Shown one piece after another: positions 24,816 through 34,444 of a stretch of 64,000 bases of DNA. Below the pieces are notes generated by a model, which saw nothing but the letters and a program-made list of their open reading frames with translations, searched no databases and had not been told where the DNA came from. Source of the stretch: an uncultured Eubacteriales bacterium (GTDB lineage: Bacteria; Bacillota; Clostridia; Oscillospirales; Oscillospiraceae); assembly GCA_900545495.1 (NCBI GenBank), contig UQZJ01000006.1, positions 50,460-114,459 on the forward strand. The letters run 5' to 3'. The position numbers and the translations under genes are program-made. The number at the start of each line of letters is the position of its first letter. Positions within the stretch are counted from its first letter, which is position 1.

Positions 24816-26167
24816 GCCCCTGCACCGTGGCGGCGCTGTGCGCCGCCGTGGGCGGCAAGCTGCTCTCCGGAGACAGCGCCGCCGTCGTTACCGGCGTTAC
24901 CACTGACAGCCGCGCCGCCTCGGATGGACAGCTTTTCATCCCGCTGACGGGCGAACGGTTCGACGGTCACGCCTACATCGACAGCGCCCTGTCCGCCGGT
25001 GCCGCCGGCTGCCTGACAGCCCGCGTGCCGGAGACGATGCAGCCCGGCAAATTCTATATACAGGTGGCGGATACCCGCCTTGCGCTGAAGGCGCTGGCGG
25101 CGTGGTATCGCAGCCGCTTTACCCTGCCGGTGGTGCAGATCACCGGCTCGGCGGGAAAGACCACCACCAAGGAGATGGTGGCGGCTGTCCTGTCCCGGCG
25201 GTATGACACCCTGAAAACACAGGCCAACTTCAACAACGATATCGGCACGCCCCTGACACTGCTGGGTCTTGCGCCGCAGCATCAGGCGGCGGTGATCGAG
25301 ACGGGCATGAACCACTTCGGCGAGATACGCTATCTGGGCGAGATGGTGCGGCCCGATATCGCCGTCATCACCAACGTGGGCGACGCCCACATCGAGAATC
25401 TGGGCAACACCCGGCAGGGCATTTTGCAGGCCAAGTGCGAGATTTTTGAGAATCTGGCGCCCGACGGCATCGCCGTCCTCAACGGCGACGATCCGCTGCT
25501 CGGCACTGTCACCCTGCCGCAGACCATCCTGCGCTGCGGCAGGGGGGAGGGCTGCAGCGTCCGCGTCACCGACGTGGACGACCGGGGCATCGAGGGCATC
25601 GCCTGCACCGTCACCACCGCCAGGGCCTCCTACCGGCTGGCGACCGCGTCCCCCGGCGGCTTTATGATCTACCCTATGGCCATGGCCGCCGCCATCGGCG
25701 AGGCGCTGGGCCTGACGGGGGAGGAGATCACCGCCGGTGTGGCCGCCTACGTGCCCACCGGCTCCCGGATGCACATCATCCGTCTGCCGGAGGGACGTCT
25801 GCTCATCGACGACTGCTATAACGCCAATCCGCAGGCCATGACGGAGGCGCTGCGGCTGCTGGCGGTCACGCAGACCCGCCGCCGTGCAGCGGTGCTGGGC
25901 GACATGGGCGAGCTGGGCGAGCTGACCGTCTCCGCCCACCGCACCATCGGCGCGTTGACGGGCGAGCTGCATCTGGACAGCGTCATCGCCATCGGGGAAA
26001 AGGCGCGGGATATCGCGTCCGCCGCACCCAACGCCCAGTGGTTTCCGTCTGTGGAGGACGCGCTGCCCGCTGTCCGCGCCGCCTTTACCGGCGGCACAGC
26101 CATGCTGGTCAAGGCGTCCCACGCCATGCATTTTGAAAACATCGTAAAGGAACTGGAACAGAGCTAA
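24812..26167 (+). CDS. murF: UDP-MurNAc-tripeptide--D-Ala-D-Ala ligase MurF
   Basis: 451 residues. N-terminal UDP-binding domain (TTDSRAASDGQLFIPLTGERFDGH), ATPase core with ITGSAGKTTTKEM, ETGMNHFGEI and ITNVGDAHIENLG, and the C-terminal domain with DDCYNANPQAM. It adds D-Ala-D-Ala to the peptidoglycan precursor. Directly coupled to ddl. Confidence 0.97.
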   Translation: MSPCTVAALCAAVGGKLLSGDSAAVVTGVTTDSRAASDGQLFIPLTGERFDGHAYIDSALSAGAAGCLTARVPETMQPGKFYIQVADTRLALKALAAWYRSRFTLPVVQITGSAGKTTTKEMVAAVLSRRYDTLKTQANFNNDIGTPLTLLGLAPQHQAAVIETGMNHFGEIRYLGEMVRPDIAVITNVGDAHIENLGNTRQGILQAKCEIFENLAPDGIAVLNGDDPLLGTVTLPQTILRCGRGEGCSVRVTDVDDRGIEGIACTVTTARASYRLATASPGGFMIYPMAMAAAIGEALGLTGEEITAGVAAYVPTGSRMHIIRLPEGRLLIDDCYNANPQAMTEALRLLAVTQTRRRAAVLGDMGELGELTVSAHRTIGALTGELHLDSVIAIGEKARDIASAAPNAQWFPSVEDALPAVRAAFTGGTAMLVKASHAMHFENIVKELEQS

Positions 26168-28072
26168 ATGATCGACATTCGCGTGGAGGGACTGGTAAAG
26201 TCCTTCGACCTGGAAAAGAAAATACTGGACGGCCTGACGTTCCAGATCGACACCGGCGAGCGTGTGGGTCTGCTGGGCCGCAACGGCGCAGGCAAGACCA
26301 CACTATTCAAGATCCTCACCGGCGAGCTGGACTACGACAGCGGCACGGTACAGATCGCCTCCGGCCGACGGGTGGGGCTGATCTCCCAGATCCCCGTCTA
26401 TCCCGCGGGCTACACGGTGGAGGACGTGCTGCAAACCGCCTTTGCCCGGATGTTCCGCATGAAGGACGAGATGGACGCGCTGGCTCTCCGCATGGAACAG
26501 GGGGCGTCCGACGAGGCCACCCTCCGCCGCTACGGGGAGCTGAACGCCCGTTTCGAGGGGCTGGGCGGCTGGGACACCGATACGGCGGTGAACAAGGTCG
26601 CCAACGGCCTGAGCATCTCCGACGAGATGCGTACCCGTCTTTTTGAACGGCTGTCCGGCGGCGAAAAGACCCGTGTGAACTTAGGCCGCCTGATTCTGGA
26701 GGATACAGATATTCTGCTGCTGGACGAGCCCACCAACCATCTGGACTTACAGGCCACGGAGTGGCTGGAGGAGTACCTCCGCAAGTTCCGCGGCACCGTG
26801 GTCACCATCAGCCACGACCGCTACTTCCTGGATCGCACCGTGACCCGCATCATCGAGATACAGGACGGAAAGGCAGAGTTTTACAGCGGGAATTACAGCT
26901 TTTACGCCATTGAGAAGGAGCGCCGCTATCAGGAGCGCATAAAGCAGTATCTGAAGGAGCAGGCGAAGATCCAGCAGCTGGAGAAGGCCGCCGAGCAGAT
27001 GCACCTGTGGGCGTTCATGGGCAACGACGCCCTGCACAAGCGGGCATTCTCCATGGAAAAGCGCATTGAGCGGATGCGTACCACCCAGAAGCCCACCAAG
27101 GCCCGCCGTCTGGAGGCCCGCTTCCAGAGCCGGGAGTTCAAGGGCGACGAGGTCTTACAGATCAAGGGTGTCTCCAAGGCGTTCGGCGAGCGGAAGCTGT
27201 TCGAGGATGTGTACCTCCGGGTGGAGGGCGGGGAGCGTATCGCCCTGCTGGGCGAGAACGGCACCGGCAAGACCACCCTGCTGAATATGCTGGTGGGGCT
27301 GGACAGTCCCGACGCCGGTATGATCCGGCTGGGGCCATCGGTCAAGGCAGCGTATCTGCCGCAGGTCATCCACTTTGACCACCCGGAGCGTAGCATACTG
27401 GACACCATGCTCTACGAGCTGGACATTACGCCCCAGTCGGCGCGCAACCGTCTGGCAGCGTACCAGTTTACCGGCGAGGATGTGTTCAAATCCGTCTCTG
27501 TGCTGTCCGGCGGCGAGCTGAGCCGCCTGCGGCTGTGTATGCTGATGGACGAGAGCATCAACCTCCTGATATTGGATGAGCCCACCAACCATCTGGATAT
27601 CGACTCCCGGGAATGGCTGGAGCAGGCGGTGGAGGAGTTTGACGGCACGCTGCTGTTCGTCAGCCACGACCGCTACTTTATCAACCGCTTTGCCACCCGC
27701 GTCTGGGAGCTGGAGGATCACGCCATCACCGATTACCCCATGGGCTTTATGCAGTACCGGCAGGTACGGGAGGAGGCGCACCGCGCCGCCCAAGCCGCCG
27801 CCGTGCCGGTGCAGCCGAAAAAGCAGGCGTCCGCCGGCCGGGGAAACCGCGCCCAGCAGGCCGCCCGCAAGCAGTTGACCATCTGCGAGACGGCCATCGC
27901 CAAGCTGGAGGCGTCTCTGGCGGCACTGGATCAGAATATGGAGGCCGCCGCCTGCGATGCGGAGAAGCTGGGCGAGCTGTACCGGCAGCAGCAGGAGGTG
28001 GAGGCCGAGCTGGAGAGGGAGATGACCCGTTGGGAGGAATTGAGCCTGCAAGCAGAGGAACAGGAGATTTGA
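26168..28072 (+). CDS. ABC-F family translation factor (Uup-like)
   Basis: 634 residues. Two ATPase domains: Walker A GRNGAGKTT and GENGTGKTT, signatures LSGGEKTR and LSGGELSR, both followed by DEPTNHLD and SHDRYF. The inter-domain linker (about 240-320) is the helical P-site tRNA interaction motif, and the C-terminal 90 residues form a basic then coiled-coil tail (EAQVEAELEREM type), as in Uup. No membrane segments, so not a transporter. It begins 1 nt after murF. Confidence 0.93.
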   Translation: MIDIRVEGLVKSFDLEKKILDGLTFQIDTGERVGLLGRNGAGKTTLFKILTGELDYDSGTVQIASGRRVGLISQIPVYPAGYTVEDVLQTAFARMFRMKDEMDALALRMEQGASDEATLRRYGELNARFEGLGGWDTDTAVNKVANGLSISDEMRTRLFERLSGGEKTRVNLGRLILEDTDILLLDEPTNHLDLQATEWLEEYLRKFRGTVVTISHDRYFLDRTVTRIIEIQDGKAEFYSGNYSFYAIEKERRYQERIKQYLKEQAKIQQLEKAAEQMHLWAFMGNDALHKRAFSMEKRIERMRTTQKPTKARRLEARFQSREFKGDEVLQIKGVSKAFGERKLFEDVYLRVEGGERIALLGENGTGKTTLLNMLVGLDSPDAGMIRLGPSVKAAYLPQVIHFDHPERSILDTMLYELDITPQSARNRLAAYQFTGEDVFKSVSVLSGGELSRLRLCMLMDESINLLILDEPTNHLDIDSREWLEQAVEEFDGTLLFVSHDRYFINRFATRVWELEDHAITDYPMGFMQYRQVREEAHRAAQAAAVPVQPKKQASAGRGNRAQQAARKQLTICETAIAKLEASLAALDQNMEAAACDAEKLGELYRQQQEVEAELEREMTRWEELSLQAEEQEI

Positions 28073-28073
28073 T

Positions 28074-28562
28074 ATGAGCGATATTTTATGTATTTACTAT
28101 TCCCGCACCGGCAATACGCGCCGCGCTGTGGAGGAGATCGCCAGTGCGCTGGACGCGGAGGTCGTGGCCATCACGGACGACCGTGACCGCAGCGGCTGGA
28201 AGGGCTATCTGCGCAGCGGCATGGACGCGATGAAGACGTCCACCAAGCCCCTGCGCCCCTTCGAGACGGCCAAGCCGCTGGAGGAGTACAAGCTGGTGAT
28301 CGTAGCCAGCCCCGTGTGGGCGGGCCGCATGGCAAGCCCCATCCGCGCCCTGCTGAAGCGCCGGGGACTGGAAATGCACCGCGTGGCCTATGTGCTGACA
28401 CGGGGCAGCGACCGCCGCAGTTCGGAGGTCTATGACCAGATGGATCTCTATACCGCGGAGAAGCGGCTGTTCGCCGTGTCCCTCCGCCCCGGCAGCGAGG
28501 GGTACGACTTCTGGCGCACCGACTTCATCCAGAATGTCCAGCGTTGGCTGGAGCAGAACTGA
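28074..28562 (+). CDS. Flavodoxin family protein
   Basis: 162 residues. CIYYSRTGNTRRAVEEIA is the FMN-phosphate loop; ASPVWAGRMASPIRALL and VLTRGSDRRSSE complete the fold. It resembles the short flavodoxin/NADPH-quinone-reductase-like proteins of Clostridia. The partner is unknown. Confidence 0.88.
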   Translation: MSDILCIYYSRTGNTRRAVEEIASALDAEVVAITDDRDRSGWKGYLRSGMDAMKTSTKPLRPFETAKPLEEYKLVIVASPVWAGRMASPIRALLKRRGLEMHRVAYVLTRGSDRRSSEVYDQMDLYTAEKRLFAVSLRPGSEGYDFWRTDFIQNVQRWLEQN

Positions 28563-28571
28563 GGGCGCTCT

Positions 28572-29642
28572 ATGCTGGAGAAGCTGAAAGCCATTGAGGA
28601 GCGTCTGACGGAGGTGGAGCGCCAGCTGTCCGACCCGGCGGTGTACGCCGACCGGGAGCGGCTCACCGCCCTCAGCCGTGAGCAGAAGGAGCTGACGCCC
28701 GTTGTGGCCTGCTACCGCGCTTACGCACAGGCGGTGCAGACGGCGGAGGACGCTGCCGCCATGCTGTCCGACCCGGAGCTGCGGGAGCTGGCACAGGAGG
28801 AGCTGACCGCCGCCAAGGCGGACATGGAGCGTCTGACGGAGGAGCTGAAGCGCCTGCTGCTGCCCAGGGATCCCAACGACGAGAAGAACGTCATTCTGGA
28901 GATCCGCGCCGGCATCGGCGGGGAGGAGGGCGCGCTGTTCGCCGCCGACCTGCTGCGGATGTACACCATGTACGCCGAGCGCCGGGGCTGGACGCTGTCC
29001 ATCGTCAACGAGAACATGACGGAGCTGGGCGGCGTCAAGGAGGTCAGCGCCGAGATCGAGGGCGCGGGCGCGTGGTCCCGCCTGAAATTCGAGGCCGGTA
29101 CACACCGGGTCCAGCGCGTGCCGGAGACGGAGTCCTCCGGCCGTATCCAGACCTCCGCCGCCACCGTGGCGGTCATGCCCGAGGCGGAGGAGGTGGAGTT
29201 CACCGTCGACCCCAAGGATCTGCAGATCGACACGTTCCGCTCCTCCGGCGCGGGAGGGCAGCACGTCAACAAGACGGAGTCCGCCATCCGCATCACCCAC
29301 CTGCCCACCGGCACGGTGGTGGAGTGTCAGGACGAGCGCAGCCAGTACAAGAACAAGGATCGCGCCATGAAGATCCTGCGCTCCAAGCTGTACGAGGCGG
29401 AGCAGGAGAGGCAGAACGCCGCCATCGCCGCCACCCGCAAAAGTCAGGTGGGTACCGGCGACCGCAGCGGTAAGATCCGCACCTACAACTTCCCCCAGAA
29501 CCGCGTGACGGACCACCGGCTCACGGGGGACAACAAGAATTTCAACATCGCCGCCATCATGAACGGCGAGCTTGACAATATGATCGACGCCCTGATCCTC
29601 AACGATCAGGCGCAGAGACTGCAAGAAAGCAAGGAGGAATGA
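28572..29642 (+). CDS. prfA: Peptide chain release factor 1
   Basis: 356 residues. Peptidyl-tRNA hydrolysis motif GAGGQHVNKTESAIR with the Gln that is normally methylated, and RVPETESSGRIQTS, the RF1 side of the stop-codon recognition domain. It reads UAA/UAG. The methylase gene prmC, often next to prfA, is not here; a LUD gene follows instead. Confidence 0.97.
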   Translation: MLEKLKAIEERLTEVERQLSDPAVYADRERLTALSREQKELTPVVACYRAYAQAVQTAEDAAAMLSDPELRELAQEELTAAKADMERLTEELKRLLLPRDPNDEKNVILEIRAGIGGEEGALFAADLLRMYTMYAERRGWTLSIVNENMTELGGVKEVSAEIEGAGAWSRLKFEAGTHRVQRVPETESSGRIQTSAATVAVMPEAEEVEFTVDPKDLQIDTFRSSGAGGQHVNKTESAIRITHLPTGTVVECQDERSQYKNKDRAMKILRSKLYEAEQERQNAAIAATRKSQVGTGDRSGKIRTYNFPQNRVTDHRLTGDNKNFNIAAIMNGELDNMIDALILNDQAQRLQESKEE

Positions 29643-29644
29643 CC

Positions 29645-30283
29645 GTGAACCAGTACAAGAAAAAGATGTATGACCTCTCCGGCCCCAAGACCGCGGAGGC
29701 GCTGAACAAGCGCCATTTCGAGGCGTACTACTGCTCCACCGCCGCCGAGGCTGTGGAGAAGGTGCTGGAGCTGACCCCGAAGACGGATGTCGTGTCCTGG
29801 GGCGGCGCCATGACCGTGGATGAGCTGGGCATCAAGCAGCGCATGGCGCAGGAGGGCTATACCCTCCTTGACCGCGACACCGCCCAGACGCCGGAGGAGA
29901 AGCAGGCCATCATGCGTCAGGCACTGACCTGCGGCACGTTCCTCATGAGCAGCAACGCCATCTCCAAGGACGGCCAGCTGGTGAACATCGACGGTAACGG
30001 CAACCGCGTGGCGGCCATGTGCTTCGGCCCCCGTCAGGTGGTGGTCGTGGCGGGGATGAACAAGGTGCTGGGTACGCTGGACGACGCCGTTGCCCGCGCC
30101 CGCAACGTGGCGGCGCCCGCCAACGCCCAGCGGTTCGGGGTCAAGACGCCCTGCGGCCTTACGGGACAGTGCGGCGACTGCACCAGCCCCGACTGCATCT
30201 GCTCCAAGCTGGTCATCACCCGGTTCTGTATGCCGGAGCGCCGCATCAAGGTCGTTCTGGTAGGCGAGGATCTGGGTCTGTAA
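29645..30283 (+). CDS. LUD domain protein (LutC/YkgG-like)
   Basis: 212 residues. SWGGAMTVDELGI, DTAQTPEEKQAI and GPRQVVVVAGMNKVL are the LUD (lactate utilisation) domain pattern. It has a Cys cluster CGLTGQCGDC...CICSK near the C-terminus that could hold a metal. It stands alone, without LutA/LutB, so a role in lactate oxidation is doubtful. GTG 29645 is chosen with 7 nt after AAGGAGG; ATG 29639 overlaps prfA and is 1 nt away. Confidence 0.85.
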   Translation: MNQYKKKMYDLSGPKTAEALNKRHFEAYYCSTAAEAVEKVLELTPKTDVVSWGGAMTVDELGIKQRMAQEGYTLLDRDTAQTPEEKQAIMRQALTCGTFLMSSNAISKDGQLVNIDGNGNRVAAMCFGPRQVVVVAGMNKVLGTLDDAVARARNVAAPANAQRFGVKTPCGLTGQCGDCTSPDCICSKLVITRFCMPERRIKVVLVGEDLGL

Positions 30284-30310
30284 GTAAACTGCCGAAAAGA
30301 GGAAATTTCC

Positions 30311-31939
30311 TTGGAAACCAAGATATTCCATCCGGAACAGGATAAAAACGCCGTGGCGGAGGCGGCAGCCATCCTCCGCCGTGGCGGTCTGTTGGGCATC
30401 CCCACGGAAACGGTGTACGGTCTGGGTGCTGACGCGCTGAACGAGGACGCGGTGCGCCGCATCTTCGAGGCCAAGGGCCGCCCGCAGGACAACCCCCTGA
30501 TCATCCACGTCCCCTCGGCGGACTGGCTGGAGCGATACTGTCAGAATGTGCCGCCCGCCGCCTACCGGCTGGCGGAGAGGTTCTGGCCCGGCCCGCTGAC
30601 CATGATCCTGCCCCGGCGGGACATCGTACCCCTGCGTACCACCGGGGGCCTGGAGACGGTGGGCGTCCGCTGCCCCAATCACCCCGTGACACTGGCCATC
30701 ATCGAGGCCGCCGGTGTGCCGGTGGCAGCGCCCAGCGGCAACACGTCGGGTCGTCCCAGTCCCACCACCGCCCAGCACATGATGGAGGACATGATGGGGC
30801 GGGTCGAAGGCATCGTGGACGGCGGCCCCTGCGCCGTAGGCGTGGAGAGCACCATCATTGACCTGACGGTGCAGCCGCCCCGCCTGCTGCGCCCCGGCGG
30901 TCTGCCGCTGGAGGCGCTGGAGCAGGTGCTGGGCGAGGTGGCGGTGGACGACGCAGTGCGCCGCAAAATGGGGGAGGGGGAGCGTCCCCGCGCCCCCGGC
31001 ATGAAGTACCGCCACTACGCGCCCAAGGCCGCCGTCACGGTGGTCACAGGCCCCGCCCGCCGCAGCGCCGCCTACATACGGGAGCATCTGCCGCAGGGGG
31101 CGGGCGTCATCTGCTTTGATGAGTACGCCCCGCTGTTTACCGGCCATATCGTCCACCGGCTGGGGTCTGTGGACGATAAGCTGGCGCAGGCACAGCACGT
31201 CTTCGACGCGCTGCGCACCTTCGACGATACGGATGTGACGGAGATCTACGCCCAGTGTCCCGATGAATCCGGTCTGGGTCTTGCGGTGTCCAACCGCCTG
31301 AAAAAGGCCGCCGGCTTCCATGTGGTGGATGTGTCGCCGCTGGTCATCGGCTTCACCGGCCCCACCGGCGCAGGCAAAACCAGCGCCCTCCGGGCGCTGG
31401 AGCGTCTGGGCGGACTGGTGCTGGACTGCGACGCCGTGTACCATGAGCTGCTGCGCACCGACGAGCCCCTGCGCGGCGCCATCACCGACGCCTTCGGCCC
31501 GGTGTTCGGCGCGGACGGCGCGCTGGATCGGCAGAAGCTGGGTACCGCCGTGTTCGGCGACCCGGCCGCCATGGAAAGGCTGAACGCCATCATCTTTGAC
31601 CGGCTGCCCCGTGAGCTGCTGCGCCGCATCAACGACAGCGACGCGCCGCTGATCGGTATCGACGCCATCAATCTGGTGGAGAGCGGCCTGTCCCGCCTCT
31701 GCCGCCGCACCGTGGCGGTGCTGGCTCCTGCGGAGACGCGGGTGCGCCGCATCATGGCGCGGGACGGCATACCGGAGGACTACGCCCGGCTGCGGGTGCA
31801 GGCCCAGAAGCCCGACGATTTTTACCGCGCCCACTGCACCGACGTGCTGGTGAACGATGCCGCCGCGCCGGATGCATTTGAAACCATCGCCTATCAGAGA
31901 TTACAACATATTTTTGAGGAGGAAACTGACCATGAGTGA
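30311..31939 (+). CDS. Fusion: L-threonylcarbamoyladenylate synthase (TsaC/Sua5) + dephospho-CoA kinase (CoaE)
   Basis: 542 residues. About 1-345 is Sua5: YrdC domain with GIPTETVYGLGADA, SGNTSGRPSPTT, then APGMKYRHYAPKA linker and a Sua5 domain. About 346-542 is CoaE: Walker A GFTGPTGAGKTSALRAL, DCDAVYHELL, and AETRVRRIMARDGI, VNDAA at the end. The two parts share one frame with no stop or ribosome-binding site between. The first makes TC-AMP for t6A, the second makes coenzyme A. TTG start with GAGG upstream. It overlaps the next gene. Confidence 0.92.
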   Translation: METKIFHPEQDKNAVAEAAAILRRGGLLGIPTETVYGLGADALNEDAVRRIFEAKGRPQDNPLIIHVPSADWLERYCQNVPPAAYRLAERFWPGPLTMILPRRDIVPLRTTGGLETVGVRCPNHPVTLAIIEAAGVPVAAPSGNTSGRPSPTTAQHMMEDMMGRVEGIVDGGPCAVGVESTIIDLTVQPPRLLRPGGLPLEALEQVLGEVAVDDAVRRKMGEGERPRAPGMKYRHYAPKAAVTVVTGPARRSAAYIREHLPQGAGVICFDEYAPLFTGHIVHRLGSVDDKLAQAQHVFDALRTFDDTDVTEIYAQCPDESGLGLAVSNRLKKAAGFHVVDVSPLVIGFTGPTGAGKTSALRALERLGGLVLDCDAVYHELLRTDEPLRGAITDAFGPVFGADGALDRQKLGTAVFGDPAAMERLNAIIFDRLPRELLRRINDSDAPLIGIDAINLVESGLSRLCRRTVAVLAPAETRVRRIMARDGIPEDYARLRVQAQKPDDFYRAHCTDVLVNDAAAPDAFETIAYQRLQHIFEEETDHE

Positions 31940-33326
31940 GGAACTGAAGAACCTGAAGAAGCAACTCCTGAAGGACGAGCGCAACGGCTACGACGTGTTG
32001 AGCGCGTCCGAGCTGGAGAAGATGGAGGCGTACTGCACCGTCTACAAGGCATTTCTGGATGCCGGTAAGACGGAGCGCCTCAGCGCCCGCGCCGCCATTG
32101 CGCTGGCAGAGAAGCACGGCTTCGTGGCCTACAAGCGGGGCATGGCACTGTCCGCCGGTGACAAGGTCTATACCTGCAACCGGGGCAAGGGCCTGATGCT
32201 GGCCGTCATCGGCCGCCGCAGTCTGGCGGAGGGCGCCCAGATCGCCGCCGCCCATATCGACTCTCCCCGTCTGGACCTGAAGCCCAATCCTCTGTATGAG
32301 GACAGCGAGCTGGCCTACTTCAAGACCCATTACTACGGCGGTGTCCGCAAGTACCAGTGGGTCACCATTCCTCTGGAGCTGCGGGGTACCGTGGTGCTGA
32401 CCGACGGCACCGTGGTGGATGTCTGCATCGGCGAGGGCAACGAGCCCAAGCTGGTCATCACCGACCTGCTGCCCCATCTGGGCGCGGAGCAGAGCAAGAA
32501 GCCCCTCAGCGAGGCCATCCCCGGCGAGACGCTGAACATCCTGCTGGGCAGCCGTCCTCTGGGCGACGACGAGGACAGCGACCGCGTGAAGATGCAGGTC
32601 CTCAAGCGCCTGTACGACAAGTACGGCATCACCGAGGCGGATTTCGCCTCCGCCGAGCTGGAGACGGTGCCTGCCGTCAACGCCACCGATATCGGTCTGG
32701 ACGCCAGCCTCATCGGCGCCTACGGCCACGACGACCGCGTCTGCGGCTTCGCCGCTTTGCAGGCGCTGCTGGACATCGGCACGCCGGAGAAGACCGCCGT
32801 GTGCGTGCTGGCTGACAAGGAGGAGATCGGCTCCATGGGCGTCACCGGTATGCAGTCCGCCGCCTTCGATACCTTCATGAACGATCTGTGCGACAGCCAG
32901 AACGTGGCCCTCCGCGTCTGCTACGAGAACGCCTTCTGCCTGTCCACCGACGTGACCGCCGCCTACGATCCCAACTTTGCCGACGTGTACGAAAAGCGCA
33001 ACGCCTCCTTCCTCAACCACGGCGTGGGTCTGTGCAAGTACACCGGCGCACGGGGCAAGTCCGGCTCCTCCGACGCCGACGCCGAGACGGTGGGTTATGT
33101 CCGCGGCGTGCTGGATAAGGCCGGTATCCGCTGGCAGATCTGCGAGATGGGCAAGATCGACGCCGGCGGCGGCGGCACGGTGGCCCAGTTCATGGCCAAC
33201 CGCAACATCACTACGCTGGACGCCGGTGTGCCTGTGCTGAGTATGCACGCCCCCTTCGAGGTGGTGGCCAAGCTGGACTGCTACGAGACGTACCGCGCCT
33301 GCAAGGCTCTGTACGAGGCTCTGTAA
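31932..33326 (+). CDS. M18 family aminopeptidase
   Basis: 464 residues. Zinc ligands in AAHIDSPRLDLKP, YGHDDRVCGFAALQAL, DKEEIGSMGVTGMQ and the late SMHAPFEVVAKLDCYETY region. This is a cytosolic dinuclear metallo-aminopeptidase for N-terminal residues of peptides. The ATG overlaps the previous stop. AGGAGG at 31917-31922. Confidence 0.95.
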   Translation: MSEELKNLKKQLLKDERNGYDVLSASELEKMEAYCTVYKAFLDAGKTERLSARAAIALAEKHGFVAYKRGMALSAGDKVYTCNRGKGLMLAVIGRRSLAEGAQIAAAHIDSPRLDLKPNPLYEDSELAYFKTHYYGGVRKYQWVTIPLELRGTVVLTDGTVVDVCIGEGNEPKLVITDLLPHLGAEQSKKPLSEAIPGETLNILLGSRPLGDDEDSDRVKMQVLKRLYDKYGITEADFASAELETVPAVNATDIGLDASLIGAYGHDDRVCGFAALQALLDIGTPEKTAVCVLADKEEIGSMGVTGMQSAAFDTFMNDLCDSQNVALRVCYENAFCLSTDVTAAYDPNFADVYEKRNASFLNHGVGLCKYTGARGKSGSSDADAETVGYVRGVLDKAGIRWQICEMGKIDAGGGGTVAQFMANRNITTLDAGVPVLSMHAPFEVVAKLDCYETYRACKALYEAL

Positions 33327-33344
33327 GCAGCAAGCACTACAAGC

Positions 33345-33379
33345 AAAAAAGAGAGACGGCGCCGCCGTCTCTCTTTTTT
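33345..33379. terminator. Bidirectional terminator between M18 peptidase and CNB gene
   Basis: AAAAAAGAGAGACGGC pairs with GCCGTCTCTCTTTTTT. Confidence 0.9.
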
Positions 33380-33381
33380 GC

Positions 33382-33891
33382 TTATTTTTCCGGGGTGTCG
33401 CCGTCCTCGATCCTTCCCGGCATAGAGGGGAACATGGCGCTGATGAAGCTGGCCATTTTGCTGTGCTCGGCGTACCACTCCCCGTGCTCCGCCTCCAAGC
33501 GCTCCTTGTCGCCGTAGTTCTCCAGCGCGTGGCACGTCTCCACATAGGCCTTCTGCATCTGGCGGATGCGGGCGCTCATGTGCTGCAAAAGGCTCATGAC
33601 CTTGGCGGGGCGGTCGCGGAAGTATTTTCCGAAGTTGTCGAAGGAGATCTCACTGACCACCAGCGGCTCCAGCGCCACCACCGTGGTGTTCCGGGGCCGG
33701 GATTCCAGAAAGCTGATGACGTTGAAGAAGTCGCCCTCCCGCAGCGTCACCACCTCCACCTCGTCGGGCTTGCCGTAGTCGGTGTATATCCCCACGCTGC
33801 CGTAGAGGATGTTGTACATATTCATCTCCATCTCACCAGGTTTGCAAACGATCTGACCTCTCTTGAATCTGCGCTCTCCTGTGTTGGGCAT
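33382..33891 (-). CDS. Cyclic nucleotide-binding domain protein without HTH
   Basis: 169 residues. The cupin-like CNB fold is seen as FKRGQIVCKPGEMEMNMYNILYGSVGIY, LREGDFFNVISFLESRPRNTTVVAL, followed by a long helix (KVMSLLQHMSARIRQMQKAYVET). The usual Crp C-terminal helix-turn-helix is missing, and the protein ends in a non-DNA-binding tail. Start 33891 has AGGAGG at 8 nt. Probably a sensor or adaptor; ligand unknown. Confidence 0.8.
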   Translation of the reverse strand: MPNTGERRFKRGQIVCKPGEMEMNMYNILYGSVGIYTDYGKPDEVEVVTLREGDFFNVISFLESRPRNTTVVALEPLVVSEISFDNFGKYFRDRPAKVMSLLQHMSARIRQMQKAYVETCHALENYGDKERLEAEHGEWYAEHSKMASFISAMFPSMPGRIEDGDTPEK

Positions 33892-33975
33892 ACGCCATAC
33901 CTCCTGCCATTTATCATTTTTTATCATTCTGCCGCTATTTTATCATATCCGCCCCGGCCTTGTCGATACTTCTTC

Positions 33976-34004
33976 TTGCCAAACGCGCCGGAAAGTGGCA
34001 TACT
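33976..34004 (+). promoter_or_regulatory. Promoter of mrnC-rqcH
   Basis: TTGCCA, 17-bp spacer ending GTGG, CATACT. Confidence 0.7.
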
Positions 34005-34041
34005 GTTGCAGGTAAATACGCACAAAAGGAGACATTTCCGC

Positions 34042-34443
34042 ATGGATCACTTTCATATAGCCCTTTCTGAGGATCAGCTCCGCGCCGTCAGCTCCATAGG
34101 ACTTGCCCATGTGGGAGACGCCGTGTACGAGCTGCTGGTGCGCACATGGCTGTGCGCCCACGGCAAGGCCACCGGCAAGGATCTGCACCGCGCCGCCATC
34201 GCGCTGGTCTGCGCCCCGGAGCAGGCCCGCCGCGCCCAGCGCATCCTGCCGCTGCTGACGGCGGAGGAGGAGACGGTGTTCAAGCGTGGCCGCAACGCCG
34301 CCGTCCACGCTATCCCCAAGAACGCCACCACCGCCCAGTACCATCAGGCCACGGCGCTGGAGTGCCTGCTGGGCTGGCTGTACCTGCGGGGCGACACCGA
34401 CCGTGTCAGCGCGCTGTTCGACGTGATGATGGAGGAGAATTGA
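34042..34443 (+). CDS. mrnC: Mini-ribonuclease III
   Basis: 133 residues, an RNase III catalytic domain without the double-stranded-RNA-binding domain. IGLAHVGDAVYELLVRTWL holds the catalytic Asp and ATALECLLGWLYLRG the catalytic Glu. It matures the 23S rRNA ends in Firmicutes. It ends 1 nt before the rqcH start. Confidence 0.95.
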   Translation: MDHFHIALSEDQLRAVSSIGLAHVGDAVYELLVRTWLCAHGKATGKDLHRAAIALVCAPEQARRAQRILPLLTAEEETVFKRGRNAAVHAIPKNATTAQYHQATALECLLGWLYLRGDTDRVSALFDVMMEEN

Positions 34444-34444
34444 T

